Below are positions 1-9,426 of a stretch of DNA of 64,000 nucleotides, piece after piece. Within the stretch, counting starts at the first letter, position 1. Every line of letters begins with the position of its first letter. Origin of the DNA: Cocos nucifera. Lineage: Eukaryota > Streptophyta > Magnoliopsida > Arecales > Arecaceae. The stretch covers positions 1-64,000 of the forward strand of contig QRFJ01001933.1 of assembly GCA_006176705.1 (NCBI GenBank), read 5' to 3'. Below the pieces are notes generated by a model. That model did not search any database, had not been told where the DNA came from, and saw only the letters and a list, made by a program, of their open reading frames with translations. The position numbers were made by a program, and so were the translations under genes.

Positions 1-119
1 AAGAGAGATGATCTTCTTCTAGTCATCGATCTTTAAGAAAGGGAAGAAAAATAAGAAGAAGAAGAATAAGAAAGGTACAGGAGCATGCTGGGACATCAGT
101 GCAGGGTTAGACCAAGAAA

Positions 120-614
120 CCCAAGCCTGATAAGAGTCAAGCGGAGTGCTTTTATTGTAAGAAGTAGGGGCACTAAAAGAGAAACTATCTTCAATACATT
201 GCCCCACGGGTCTGAATAGGCTGAGGAAGAAGCAATCTATTACTGGGCAAGATAATTATAGGATAACTCTTTGTAATTTCTTGATATGTGATACTACTGA
301 TTGGGATATTAGATACCGAAAGTTCTTATCATATTTACAATTCGTTGCAAGATTTATAGATTAGTAGGAGGTTTGAAGAAGGCGAGAGATTTCTAAACAT
401 TAGAGATGGAAGACCAGTTCCAATTCTAACTTTAAGAATCATAAATCTTGTATTCAATTCTCATACTGTTGTTCATAGTGAATATCACTTTTGTTTAAGT
501 TTTTTATTGAATATCATTTTTGTAGGCCTTTCGACCCAAAATGATTATGAAATTTTAATAAAAAAAAATTTATGTAATGTCATTTTGAATGATGTCATCA
601 TTTTTAATGGATAA
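120..614 (+). pseudogene. Copia gag zinc knuckle and aspartic protease remnant (element Z)
   Basis: A CCHC-like knuckle is readable at about 149-190: C-F-Y-C, then GH after a stop, with the last cysteine changed to tyrosine. Lysine-rich sequence precedes it, as is usual in copia gag. At about 309-352 the protease core is recognisable as ILDTESSYHIYNSLQ; the catalytic D-[ST]-G has become D-T-E. Further in-frame stops and a frameshift separate the two parts. The encoded capsid and protease would process the retrotransposon polyprotein in cytoplasmic particles, but this copy cannot work. Confidence 0.7.
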
Positions 615-1290
615 TTGAGCAATAGAATTTATTTTTTATCACAACCTATTAATATGGTCTATACCACCGACAAACACCCTAGAATAGATAATATGTCAGA
701 AATCTATTTTTGGCACTGTAGATTAGGTTACATTAACAAGAATAGAATAAATAGGTTGACTCAAAAGGAAATCCTTGAAATCGATGATTGTGAATCACTT
801 CCGACCTATGAGTCCTATCTTCTTAGGAAAATGACTAAGACATCTTTTACTGAAAAAGATGAGAGAGCTAGTAAGCTTCTAGGTCTAGTACATACTGATG
901 TATATGGACCTATGAGCACAAGTGCTAGAGATGGATATTTCTACTTCATTACTTTTATTGATGATTTATCTAGGTATAGGTACATCTACTTGATGAAACA
1001 TAAGTTGGAATCATTTTAAATGTTTAAATGATTTTATAATGAGATAGAAAAGAAAACAGGAAAAAATATTAAAACTCTTTGATCGGACTAAGAGGGTGAA
1101 TACCTTTTCAGTGAATTTTTGACATATCTAGGAGAGAATAGGATTCTCTCCTAGTGGACTCCTTCGAGGACACCACAACATAATGGTGTGTCTGAAAGTA
1201 GGAATCAGATCATGTTAGACATGCTCCATTCTATGATGGATTTTACTAGTCTACTGATCTCCTTTTGGGGACATATGCTTGAATTGATTT
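615..1290 (+). pseudogene. Copia integrase remnant (element Z)
   Basis: The stretch contains the GAG-pre-integrase zinc region (FWHCRLGYINKNRINRL at about 708-758). Both cysteines of the HHCC site are lost (TYESYLL). The integrase core follows with HTDVYGP at about 889-909, DDLSRYRY at about 960-983, and the E-bearing segment with NGVSESRN near 1180. The frame is open from 615 to 1019, and stops follow in the second half, including two inside the usual RSDxGGEY motif. After about 1275 the sequence jumps, because the integrase C-terminal part is deleted. Confidence 0.85.
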
Positions 1291-1319
1291 TACCAGTCTT
1301 AAGGCAATATTTTTAGAAA

Positions 1320-1778
1320 AAAAGTTTCTTAATAAAGAAACTATTTCTTCAAAGATCAAACTTGAGAAAGTTCAATAGGTAGAAAGACCGACACAAATAG
1401 ATGAACCTGAACCAGATTGGATTAGATCAAACCTGGAGCACAATGTACCCACATCCTTAAGGTAATCCAGTAGAGTATTGTGTCAGTCGGATAGATACTA
1501 TAGTTTCTTAATCTGGGATGGTGATCCTATCGAGCTCGATGGGAACGATGAGGATCTGATCACCTACATGGATGCAATATAGAGATCCGATTCTGAGAAA
1601 TGTCTTGAAGCCATGAAATCCAAAATGGAGTCCATGAAGGTCAATGATGTATGGACATTAGTTGATCCATCTGAAGGGGTTAAACCCATAGGATGTAAGT
1701 AGATCTTCAAAGGAAAGAAGGGTGCAGATAGAAAAGTGGAGACTTATAAAGCCCATTTGGTTGCCAAGGGATATCGCC
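1320..1778 (+). pseudogene. Copia linker and reverse transcriptase N-terminus (element Z), cut by D
   Basis: Degenerate linker sequence leads into the first RT block: the sequence reads EAMKSKMESMKVNDVWTLV at about 1608-1664, then GCK-stop-IFK, then VETYKAHLVAKGY just before 1779. This matches the copia RT N-terminus, where the usual text is ARLVAKGYSQ. The frame ends abruptly at about 1775 where the TG-type end of element D begins. No continuation of this RT is seen in the window, so D's right border is either lost or outside. Confidence 0.8.
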
Positions 1779-2077
1779 TATTAGATGTATGCCCTAGAAG
1801 ATAGATTGGATGGTACTTGTAAATACTTTCTAAGGGCATTTTTGTAATCTTGACTTATTATTAATAAAATGGATTATTGCTTCTATCACATTTATGTATT
1901 TAGTATCTGTGATACATCGATTGGATTAATGGGTATGAGAACACATATTCTCAAGAGTCAAGAATTTAAGGATTTGGCTTGCCCAACAACCCTGTATGGG
2001 TTTGTCTTGGTTTGAATGGACCTTGTTCTAGTCATATCAGACCTTGTCCTGATCTCAGAAGGAAAAAATTAGAACAA

Positions 2078-2102
2078 GGGGGTGCCAAGAGTTGGCACCC
2101 CC
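2078..2102. repeat. Perfect 11-bp inverted repeat in the D LTR
   Basis: GGGGGTGCCAA, a GAG loop, then TTGGCACCCCC: eleven perfect pairs with a 3-nt loop. It lies upstream of the LTR's TATA-like box. Its role is unknown; it would form a very stable hairpin in RNA or extruded DNA. Confidence 0.9.
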
Positions 2103-2491
2103 ACTTTCACTTGGTCTTGCACCAAAAGGAAGGAGCACACGCCCTCTTATTTTCTTCTGGGCATGTGCTTCCTAGAGAGAGTATCTGGGGTGCACGCCCC
2201 ATCCTGGTGTGTTCCCCTTATGGATAAGAATGAGTGGTTAAGTGGTTGCTCGTTTGAATTACTTTGAATGGGTCAAAATGAGTTTGAAATAGTTCAAACT
2301 TAGGAGAGAGAACCCCAGGCACCAATCCATCTTATATGATAAGGTGGTGATGCCCTCCTCTCATTTTGTGAGACAAAATGAGAAGAAAAATATGAAGGGG
2401 GCATGGGGGGTTATGGAGAGTCCTTCTGCTTTAAGCAAATTGACCTGGTCTATTGCTTATAGCCCTAGGACTCTTAGGTCTCATGTTTTTC

Positions 2492-2501
2492 TTTAAATAG
2501 G
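2492..2501 (+). promoter_or_regulatory. TATA-like box of the D LTR
   Basis: The sequence tttaaatagg lies in the second half of the D LTR's first part, on the strand and in the region expected for the LTR promoter. This rests on the motif alone. Confidence 0.4.
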
Positions 2502-2539
2502 GACCTAGGCCAAAGTGTTTGGCCATCACATTAGCCCAC

Positions 2540-2544
2540 AGCGA
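2540..2544. repeat. Target-site duplication of element C, left copy
   Basis: agcga directly precedes the C 5' LTR and recurs as agcga at 43405-43409 directly after the C 3' LTR. A perfect 5-bp match over 41 kb ties the two ends to one insertion event. Confidence 0.85.
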
Positions 2545-5187
2545 TATTGGAAATTATATCTTAGAGCCAATAATCTAGGTTGTAGATGATTGAGCTAATT
2601 GTAATTTATACATAAAATTATTAATGAATAAAATTATTATTCTAGCTTTTCATAATTTTTGTGCATCTTTCTGTATGAACTCTTTTGTGATGAAGTCCTT
2701 AGAACTATTTAGAATCGATAAAGAAGGATTTATCATTTAATTCTTAAACATGTTTGCGATCAAATGATACGTTGTTACCTAAGATGACAATATTTATCAA
2801 GTGTAGGTCGTTGTGTGCCATATGGGTTAGTTATCCTCTTAACCAAGGACTATGTAAATATTGGTATGGTATATAGGTAAAATATAGGGGTACATTTTAC
2901 TAAACGTGATCGTACTATGGAGCTCTCTGCTATCAAGAGTTGCTCACGAAGGATATAGGTATAAGTATCCTTTAGATCTAAGATCACCATAATGACTTAC
3001 AAGCAACTTACTGTACTTTAGTATTGGACTACCTAAATTTTGAATTCAGTGATGGAAGGTTTTTGGGTATAGTCAAGTACTTTTAGTTAGTGCATAAGTC
3101 AAGATAGGATTGACTCCACCAAGTGTTGGAGAAAATGCATCACTGTATTTTAATTTAGCAAAACCTCGATCGGAATAGTCCATATGATGGATAATGAAAT
3201 TTGAAATACAATGTGGATGATTTTTTAGGATTGGTAGTTAAATCCTAGGTCATTCTTTTAGCATTAAGATCAAGAGGATGAATTATACGATAACCATATG
3301 CCACAGGTTCATAGATGTTGTGTTGTGACTATACGACCTATATATACGTCGAATACCATTACTAGATGGTCACATTGATTGGTACAGGAATTAGTTCCTA
3401 TGCTACTAGCTTAGTATTTGAACCTATGGAGTCACACACAATAAAAATTCCTACCTGATCTGATAGCTGCCAAGAGTCTCGATGGTCTAGGACTCTGTTG
3501 TCAAGAGTCCCACTGGATTGGGACTCTATGACCAGGAGTCCTACTAGATTTGGACTCTACCTTCTTGAGTTCTACTAGACTAAAACTTTGACATTATTAG
3601 AGAATTAATTAGCAATTAGATTATTGATTAACTCAATTTGATTAAGCAATGAGGTTTGAATCAAATCTAATTGAATTGGATTCAATTAGGTTTGACCCAA
3701 TTAGGTTATGAGATGACCTAATTGCTAAGAAAGATTGAACTCTGATTTGATCAGGGCCTAGACTCAATTAATTTTTAATTTGATTAAGATTTAATTAAGA
3801 TGGATTAAGCCTAAATTGGTTATATTTATTATAGTCTATTGGGTTTGGACAAATAGGTTTGGATGAAACCAATTTGGACAAGTTCAATTTTTTGAATTTG
3901 AATCTCCCTATGCCTTGACTTTTGACCATGCCTTCTCCCATGCTACTTTTAAATTTGTGTGAGTTTTCTCCATGAAGAAATCAGATTTGGTATCCCTTAA
4001 TCTCTCCCTTTAACCTAGTCCAAGAGTTGGATTGGTTCAAAATTTATCTTGAATTTTGAATTCAAGATAGTTGGTTGGAGGTTGGAGCTACTCCAACCTC
4101 TCAACCTTATACTTTGTCCATGCCCTCCCTAGTTTTGTTGCCCATTTTATTTTATGATTAGAGTATGGGCATAGAAGGAGAGTCCTTCTGCATGTCATAT
4201 CTTCATTTGGTGTTGGAAGTAGATAAAGAGCCTCACTTGAATTTGAATTCAAGTGAGAGGTTGAAACAAGTTCAAACTCCCATGCTTGTCCCATCCACAA
4301 GCATTTCCCACTTCTTATCGCCCATTTAAAATCAGATTTTTTTGGTCAGTGTGCACACAAGAGAGGTGAGAAAGGTTTCTGGAGAGAGAGTTCCAGTGGG
4401 TTTGCGCATTGCTTTCTAGCATGAGAAAAATTCAAAGAGAGAAATACCTTGCACCACATTGCCTTTCTTATCTTATCTCACACCAATTTTCAAATAGTTT
4501 GAAAGTATGGGTGTGTGAAACCTAAGAAATGGTTTTCATAGGAAATAGAGAGTGGCATGAGATTGTCTTGGGCATGAGGTCATCTCATAGTCATATTATC
4601 CTGAGAGTGGGGACTCCAGGGTTTTTGGGTGTGGGTTACCCTAGGGTTTTGACCTAGGGTTTGGGAAGTGAGATTGAGTGCTGTGAGCATCCAATCTCCA
4701 TAAAACTTTCCATACCACATCATTACCCTCCATTGTACATCTTCTGGCCTCCTAGAGTATCCAAAATATTAAAAGAAGGTGGTCGATCAAGATCGATCAA
4801 GATCAACCGTTGAAGGTTCCAACGAGGAGCTAGCACTCTGGTGGAGCTGATCAGGAACAGAAGCTTCGTGTGGACCATCCATAGAGGCCAGATGATTTGC
4901 ACGGCTACATCATGATGCGAGGAGCTTCTACCTTTTTTTTAAATTGTAGAGCTCATTTTCCCATGCTCAGGTATCTCATTCTAAACATGAGAAGTAAATA
5001 AGATTTACTTATCCATCCATTCAAATTTTTGTACATGCATATATGTCACACTACAATCCTACAAGTAGGATTTTAATGATTAGATCACTAGCTTATCTGA
5101 TTAATTAGATTAATCTTTTAATTTTGTTGCATGATTTTTGGAAAAAGTTTTCAAAATCAAAGCTAAGAACCCTACAGTTTTTCTTCA
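2545..5187 (+). mobile_element. Element C 5' LTR (about 2.64 kb)
   Basis: It begins tattggaaattatatc (in the 3' copy tgttgggaattgtatc) and ends tttttcttca just before a PBS. It aligns along its whole length with the 3' LTR pieces at 26047-26185, 30723-33004 and 43183-43404. Many substitutions separate the two LTRs by eye, more than between the two LTRs of A, which fits C being older than the elements inside it. Confidence 0.85.
3470..3600 (+). repeat. Four degenerate units of about 31 bp in the C LTR
   Basis: Each unit has the form (C)AAGAGTC..., a short spacer, then GGACTCT, so every unit is itself a small inverted repeat. The same four-unit array is found in the 3' LTR at 31493-31620. Its presence in both LTRs shows that it is part of the element and arose before the insertion. 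Confidence 0.7.
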
Positions 5188-6147
5188 GTGGTGTCAGAGC
5201 ACTAGATGTGATATATTTGCTTTAAAAATACGAAAATTAGCATATTAGATATGTTTAATATCCATGTTGCAAGTGATCTGATTGGGCAAATTGCCATGGC
5301 CGTCCAGTCATAGGAGAAAAAATGGTTTAAAGACCATCTCCTGCCATTCGATGGGGTTCTCCTATGGCGTGTAGGGGTGTCGCTGCGGTTATTACTCTTG
5401 ATGATGAAGCAGTGAAAGAAGTTTATTGTAATTGATTTTAATCTAAATTTTAATCTTAAATTTGTTTATATTAAATCTAAAATGAGTTCATGATTTTATG
5501 TATTATACATAGATTTTAATTCAAACCTACAATTAGCAGCTGTTTATGAAATGAGCCGACCCATTTTTGAAATGAGTCGACCCATTTATTGGATAGTATT
5601 AGATTATAAAATTTTTTTATAATATTTAAAAATTATTTTTGAAATGTCAAACCGCAACCCATCAATCCAAAACTTAATTAAAAATTAAGAGTTATCTAGT
5701 AGGATCTAGAATTATGAATTAAAGATCCTAAGTCAAAAGCATAAAATTTAAGTTTTTTTGGATTAGATGAACTAGGTCCATTAGTTGGATTAGACCTAAG
5801 GTTAGATTAAAGAATGGACTAAACTAGAGTAATTAATCAAATCTAACCAAATGTTGATTCAACTTCAATAGTTATAGTTGGTCAAGTCAATGTCTTTAAC
5901 GAGAACCAAATGGACTTGATTCTTGGCTAACCAGTCGAGCCTAAAATTACTAGGTGAATCAAATTGAATCTAATTAACTGGTTGGTATTTAAGATAAGTT
6001 TGATAGTCTAGACCAGTGGTTTTTAATTTGGAGCTACTCGCACTAATTTGATCTTTGACAAGTTAATGGTATATCCCTACCACTGATCTCACTTACCTGA
6101 CTGACATGGTCGATTAGAATTTGATTAGATCACTTGATGATTCGTAC
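5188..6147 (+). mobile_element. Element C leader with primer-binding site
   Basis: Directly after the LTR, 5189-5200 reads tggtgtcagagc, one base from the initiator-Met tRNA primer site tggtatcagagc common to plant copia elements. The rest is a non-coding leader homologous in order and in patches to the leaders of A, B and H. It is interrupted at 6148 by the CACTA element and continues at 22190. Confidence 0.8.
5290..5385 (+). ncRNA. Conserved leader RNA stem, element C copy
   Basis: CATAGGAGAA (5309-5318) pairs perfectly with TTCTCCTATG (5357-5366). Between them lies CCATTCGATGGGG, a small hairpin sequence found in all copies. GGCCGTCC precedes the stem and TGTAGGGG follows it. The same module is in D (44125-44230), A, B and H. 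The pairing is kept with different bases in C. Function unknown; a packaging, dimerisation or translation signal is possible. This is a structural call, not a known RNA family. Confidence 0.6.
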
Positions 6148-6154
6148 TTCTACA

Positions 6155-6525
6155 AAAGTAGCCTATGGTAGTGCTTACCATGGCAGCGGTTTTCGAAATC
6201 GCTGCCATAACACCTATGGCAGTGATTTTCATTAACCACTACTGTATATCGGACCTATAGTAGCGGTTATAAAAATCGTTTACTATGGCAACGATTTTTG
6301 TAACCGCTGCTATTGGTCCGACATATAGCAGTGGTTAACGAAAATCACTGTTGTAGGTCAGACCTATGGCAGCGGTTATAAAAAATTACAGCCATAGATC
6401 GATCTATAGCAATGGTTCATTATAATTGCTGTCATAAGTCGGACCTATAGCAGCGGTTAGTAGGAACCGCTGCTATAATCTGATTTATGACAGTAGTTAA
6501 TTATAACCGCTGCTATATTTTTTTT
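6155..6525 (+). repeat. CACTA left subterminal repeat array
   Basis: About ten direct and inverted copies of a 14-mer like ctatggcagcggtt, paired as head-to-head units with short spacers. In this superfamily such arrays bind the element's TNP1/TnpA-type protein to bring the ends together. The matching array at the right end lies at 21795-22189. Confidence 0.85.
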
Positions 6526-7485
6526 TTCTTTAAATATTATATAATTTTAAAATTTAATGCCCATCTTCATCATTCATTATCTAAATAATTATCATTAGAG
6601 TGTCATCGCAAAAGATCGCCTCGATCCGATGGCCCTAGCTTCGTCGATCAAAAAAATTTGATTTCGACAACCACGAATGACGATGCGATGATCTGATAAT
6701 GGAGACCTTCGATGGATCCAAAAATCTGCAATGATGATGTCGATGATGTTTGTAACATACTATCAAAGTTTCACTTTAATCGAATATCGTTATCTTGGTC
6801 AATTTAGTATTGGTTAGTTTCGACCATTAAATGATAAATGATTGATCAAAGGACCAAACGGTGTCCGATTATGAGACAACTTTTTTTTATAAATGATCTT
6901 GGCTACTACTTTAACTAATTTTTATGATGGTGATTATAAAATTTAACTCGTGAGATGAAGAACGATCTAAAACTATATGTCTCCTAATAATCATTCTGAA
7001 ACTTCGCTAGTTGTTATGCTTGTGCTTTTGCAATATCTACTTAACATGAATAGTTTATACGAAAATGATTTTAATTTTACTATCATTGTCATGTAAAATA
7101 TTTAAAATTATAACAAAGATCATTTAACTAAAAAATTATCTCATAATCGAATGCCATTTAACCCTTTGATCGCTTGTTTCTAATTTAATGGATGAAATCA
7201 TTCCATACTAAATTGACCATGATAACGATATCCAATTAAAGTGAAACTTTGATAGTATGCTACAAACATCACCTAGATTATCGTTGCAGATTTTTGGATC
7301 CATCGAAGATCTTCATCTATCAGATCATCGCATCATCATTCATGATCGTCGAAATCAAATTTTTTTGATTGATGAAGCTAGGGCCATTGGATCGAGGTGA
7401 TCTTTTGCGATGACACTCTAATTATAATTATTTAGATAATGAATGGTAAAGATAGATATTTAATTTTAAAATTATATGATATTTA
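6525..7485. repeat. Large foldback (inverted repeat with arms of about 370 bp) in the CACTA left part
   Basis: The left arm (about 6525-6902) and the right arm (about 7114-7485) are imperfect reverse complements. For example, gagtgtcatcgcaaaagatc on the left is mirrored by gatcttttgcgatgacactc on the right, and the arms match on through the TTTGGATCC region and the gattatgaga block. About 210 bp of AT-rich spacer separates them. Subterminal-type repeats flank the structure on both sides. Confidence 0.8.
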
Positions 7486-7509
7486 GAAAAAAAAATGAGA
7501 AAAAAATTA

Positions 7510-7690
7510 TTTTCAACCTATGGCAGTGGTTATCAAAAACTGCTACTATAGATCTACAGCAGCGATTATAGAACCACTACCATAGGTCTATGGTAGTGAT
7601 TTTGGATAACCACTATTGTAGATCTATGGTAGCAGTTTGATAACCACTGTCGTAGATCTATGGCAACAGTTCGATTATCGCTGCCAAAGG
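7510..7690 (+). repeat. Second internal block of CACTA subterminal-type repeats
   Basis: Copies of the tatggcagtggtt/aaccactgccata unit recur here, next to the right arm of the foldback and 1.4 kb from the element's left end. CACTA elements normally have this array only near the termini. The array, arm, spacer, arm, array order suggests a CACTA-derived inverted-repeat element now inside or at the edge of a larger one. Confidence 0.75.
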
Positions 7691-7719
7691 ATAGGTTAAA
7701 AATTCCTAAATTTTCTATT

Positions 7720-8460
7720 CCCTCCCGTGCATGCTCAATCTCTCTCGCTCTCTCTCTCCCCCTCCTCTTCGTCGTCGGTGAGGCTCCCCCCCGGTCGGCA
7801 TCACCCTTGCTCCCCTCGATCGGCATCGCCCTTCCTTCCCCCTCGACCGACGTTGCCCCTCCTTCCCCCTCCCTTTCTGACCCCCCCATCCCCGGCTGCC
7901 CCTCCCCACCATCTGCCACCCGACCCCCACCCCTCCATCTGACCCTCCCTCGGCCCCCTACGAAAGCCCCCTTTGACGAACCTCTATCCGACCCTCCCTC
8001 GGCGCCCCGCAAAATCCCCCCTCTAGCGAACCCCTCTGCACCATCGCTCGGCCCCCTGCGAAACCCCCTCGTCCCTACATCTGACCCTCAGTCCCTAGCG
8101 AACCCCCTCTCCGACGAACCCCCATCCGACCCTCCTTCGGCCCTGGCAAAATCCTACCGAACCCCCATCCGACCATCCCTCGGCCCCCATAAAACTCCCA
8201 CTCCGACAAACCCCCCTCCACCCTCATTTGGCCCCCCACGAAACCCCACCCCTCGCCCCTCCATCCGACCCTCCCTCGGTCCCCAGCGATCCCCACCTCC
8301 AACAAAACCCCATCCGATTTTCCTTCGGATCCCGCAAAATCTCACCCCCCACCACCTCCACCATTCTGACCCTCCCTCGGTTGAGCGCGCAGCCTCCTTC
8401 GACCTCCTCATCACTGTGCCCTCCCCCTGACCTTCCATCCTTGGCCGCCCCTACTCTCTC
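7720..8460 (+). repeat. C-rich, proline-rich degenerate minisatellite inside the CACTA element
   Basis: The plus strand is strongly C-rich, with recurring blocks of the type cccatccgaccctccctcgg spaced roughly 60-70 bases apart. It reads open in several frames on both strands, the longest giving a Pro/Ser/Leu-rich chain of 256 residues (7660-8430). Openness in many frames is expected from this skewed composition, so I treat it as repeat DNA and not a gene. It could be captured host sequence, since CACTA elements often pick up GC-rich fragments. Confidence 0.6.
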
Positions 8461-8880
8461 TCTTTTTTCTTTTTTTCTCTCTTCTCTATCTCACTATATT
8501 GCTTTTATTTCGTAGGTAACCTCTAGTGCCATCCTCCTCCTCTAGCATCATCATCGACGACCCTTGGAGCTTTTGGTGCGACCCACTCTCTATAGCTATA
8601 GGTATAATTTTTTTTTAATTTTATAATATTATTTATTAATCATATATATTTATAATAATTTATAAAATATTTATAATAAATATTATATATATTTATTATA
8701 AATATTATAATTATCTGTATGCCATAGCTTTTAGGCCGTGTTGTGGTGGTAGCCTTGGGTTGTGCCATGTTGGTGGCTATGGACTAGATCTATCAACGGG
8801 TTGGATTTAGATTAGAATCTAGATATTTAGATCTGAATCCAATTTTAATTATTGATATTGGATCCGAACTCGAATACCCA
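8461..8880. other. AT-rich spacer of the CACTA element, no gene seen
   Basis: A pyrimidine tract (tctctcttttttcttttttt) leads into an AT-rich run (about 8605-8715) made mostly of TATAAT-like words, then mixed sequence. No supported gene or motif. Confidence 0.6.
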
Positions 8881-8884
8881 ATGG

Positions 8885-9245
8885 GTCTGTACTTGAGAGA
8901 GGAAGGGAGGGATCCGGCCTCGCCACCATCATTGGGAGAGAGGCGGTCCGGCCTTGCCAGCGAGGGAGATCGAGAGAGGGAGAGTGGGAGATCGAGAAAG
9001 TAAGAGAGGGAGGGAGGGGGTCCAACTTCACCGACATCACTGGGAGGGATGGAGTTCTGCCTTGCCGATGAGGGAGATCGAGAGAGTGAGAGAGGGAGGG
9101 ATGGGGTTCGGCCTCGTCGGTGAGGGAGATTGAGAGAGGGAGAGAGGAATATCGAGAGATGAAAAAGTTGGGAGGAAGGGGTTCGGCCTCGCCACCATCG
9201 CCTACGAGAGAGATTGAGAGAGGGAGAGAGGGAGTGATCGAGGGG
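8885..9245 (+). repeat. G-rich degenerate tandem repeat of about 65 bp in the CACTA element
   Basis: Units contain gagggagatcgagagaggga followed by a segment like ggcctcgccaccatc, repeated about five times with variation. The purine-rich strand is the plus strand here, opposite to the C-rich block at 7720-8460. Open frames over it are compositional. Confidence 0.7.
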
Positions 9246-9360
9246 ATGGCACACAGTCGAGCCAGCTCAGATATGCAATCGAGCCAGCTTGAGCCATGAT
9301 CAAGCCGACTGGGGGAGGATCCTAGCCTAATGTCTCAAGCACGGAGCTGGCTCAGCTTTT
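9245..9360 (+). repeat. GAGCCAGCTC-type short repeat cluster (CACTA copy)
   Basis: cgagccagctcag, cgagccagcttgag, caagccgact and gagctggctcag occur within about 115 bases. Closely similar clusters occur in the LTRs of E and I and in the gypsy-type solo LTR. See findings. Confidence 0.6.
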
Positions 9361-9426
9361 GAGTGAATAGAATTTGATATGTCATGATGTTATATTGATT
9401 AATGTTCATTAACGTTGCAGATCACG

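Larger units (their letters stand above)
1..1778 (+). mobile_element. Element Z: decayed Ty1/copia internal region, truncated on both sides
   Basis: Plus-strand remnants follow in the copia order: gag zinc knuckle, protease, integrase, start of reverse transcriptase. No LTR of this element is in the window. Its left end lies outside and its right end is cut by element D at 1779, in the middle of the RT fingers region. The wording of the coding remnants is close to that of element C (23 to 26 kb), so Z and C are probably one clade. Z carries many stops and frameshifts and is the oldest layer of the nest. Confidence 0.85.
1779..2544 (+). mobile_element. Element D 5' LTR, first part
   Basis: The LTR opens as ta-ttagatgtatgccc (expected TGTTAG) and shares its opening layout with the A/B/H family, including the CCCTAGAAG inverted repeat near the end. 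A TATA-like tttaaatagg lies at 2492-2501. The LTR is interrupted at 2544 by element C and resumes at 43405, ending at 43900 before a PBS. Without C the LTR is about 1.26 kb. Confidence 0.8.

Noticed and set aside
1979..2267. Two short open frames in the D LTR
   Set aside because: They sit inside an LTR, overlap in different frames, and show no recognisable motif.
7660..8430. A 256-residue Pro/Ser-rich open frame as a gene
   Set aside because: The DNA is a C-rich degenerate repeat open in several frames on both strands; no domain, and no codon structure beyond composition.
8793..9254. Ser/Arg-rich minus-strand frame as a gene
   Set aside because: It lies over the GAGAGGGA repeat and is open through composition only.
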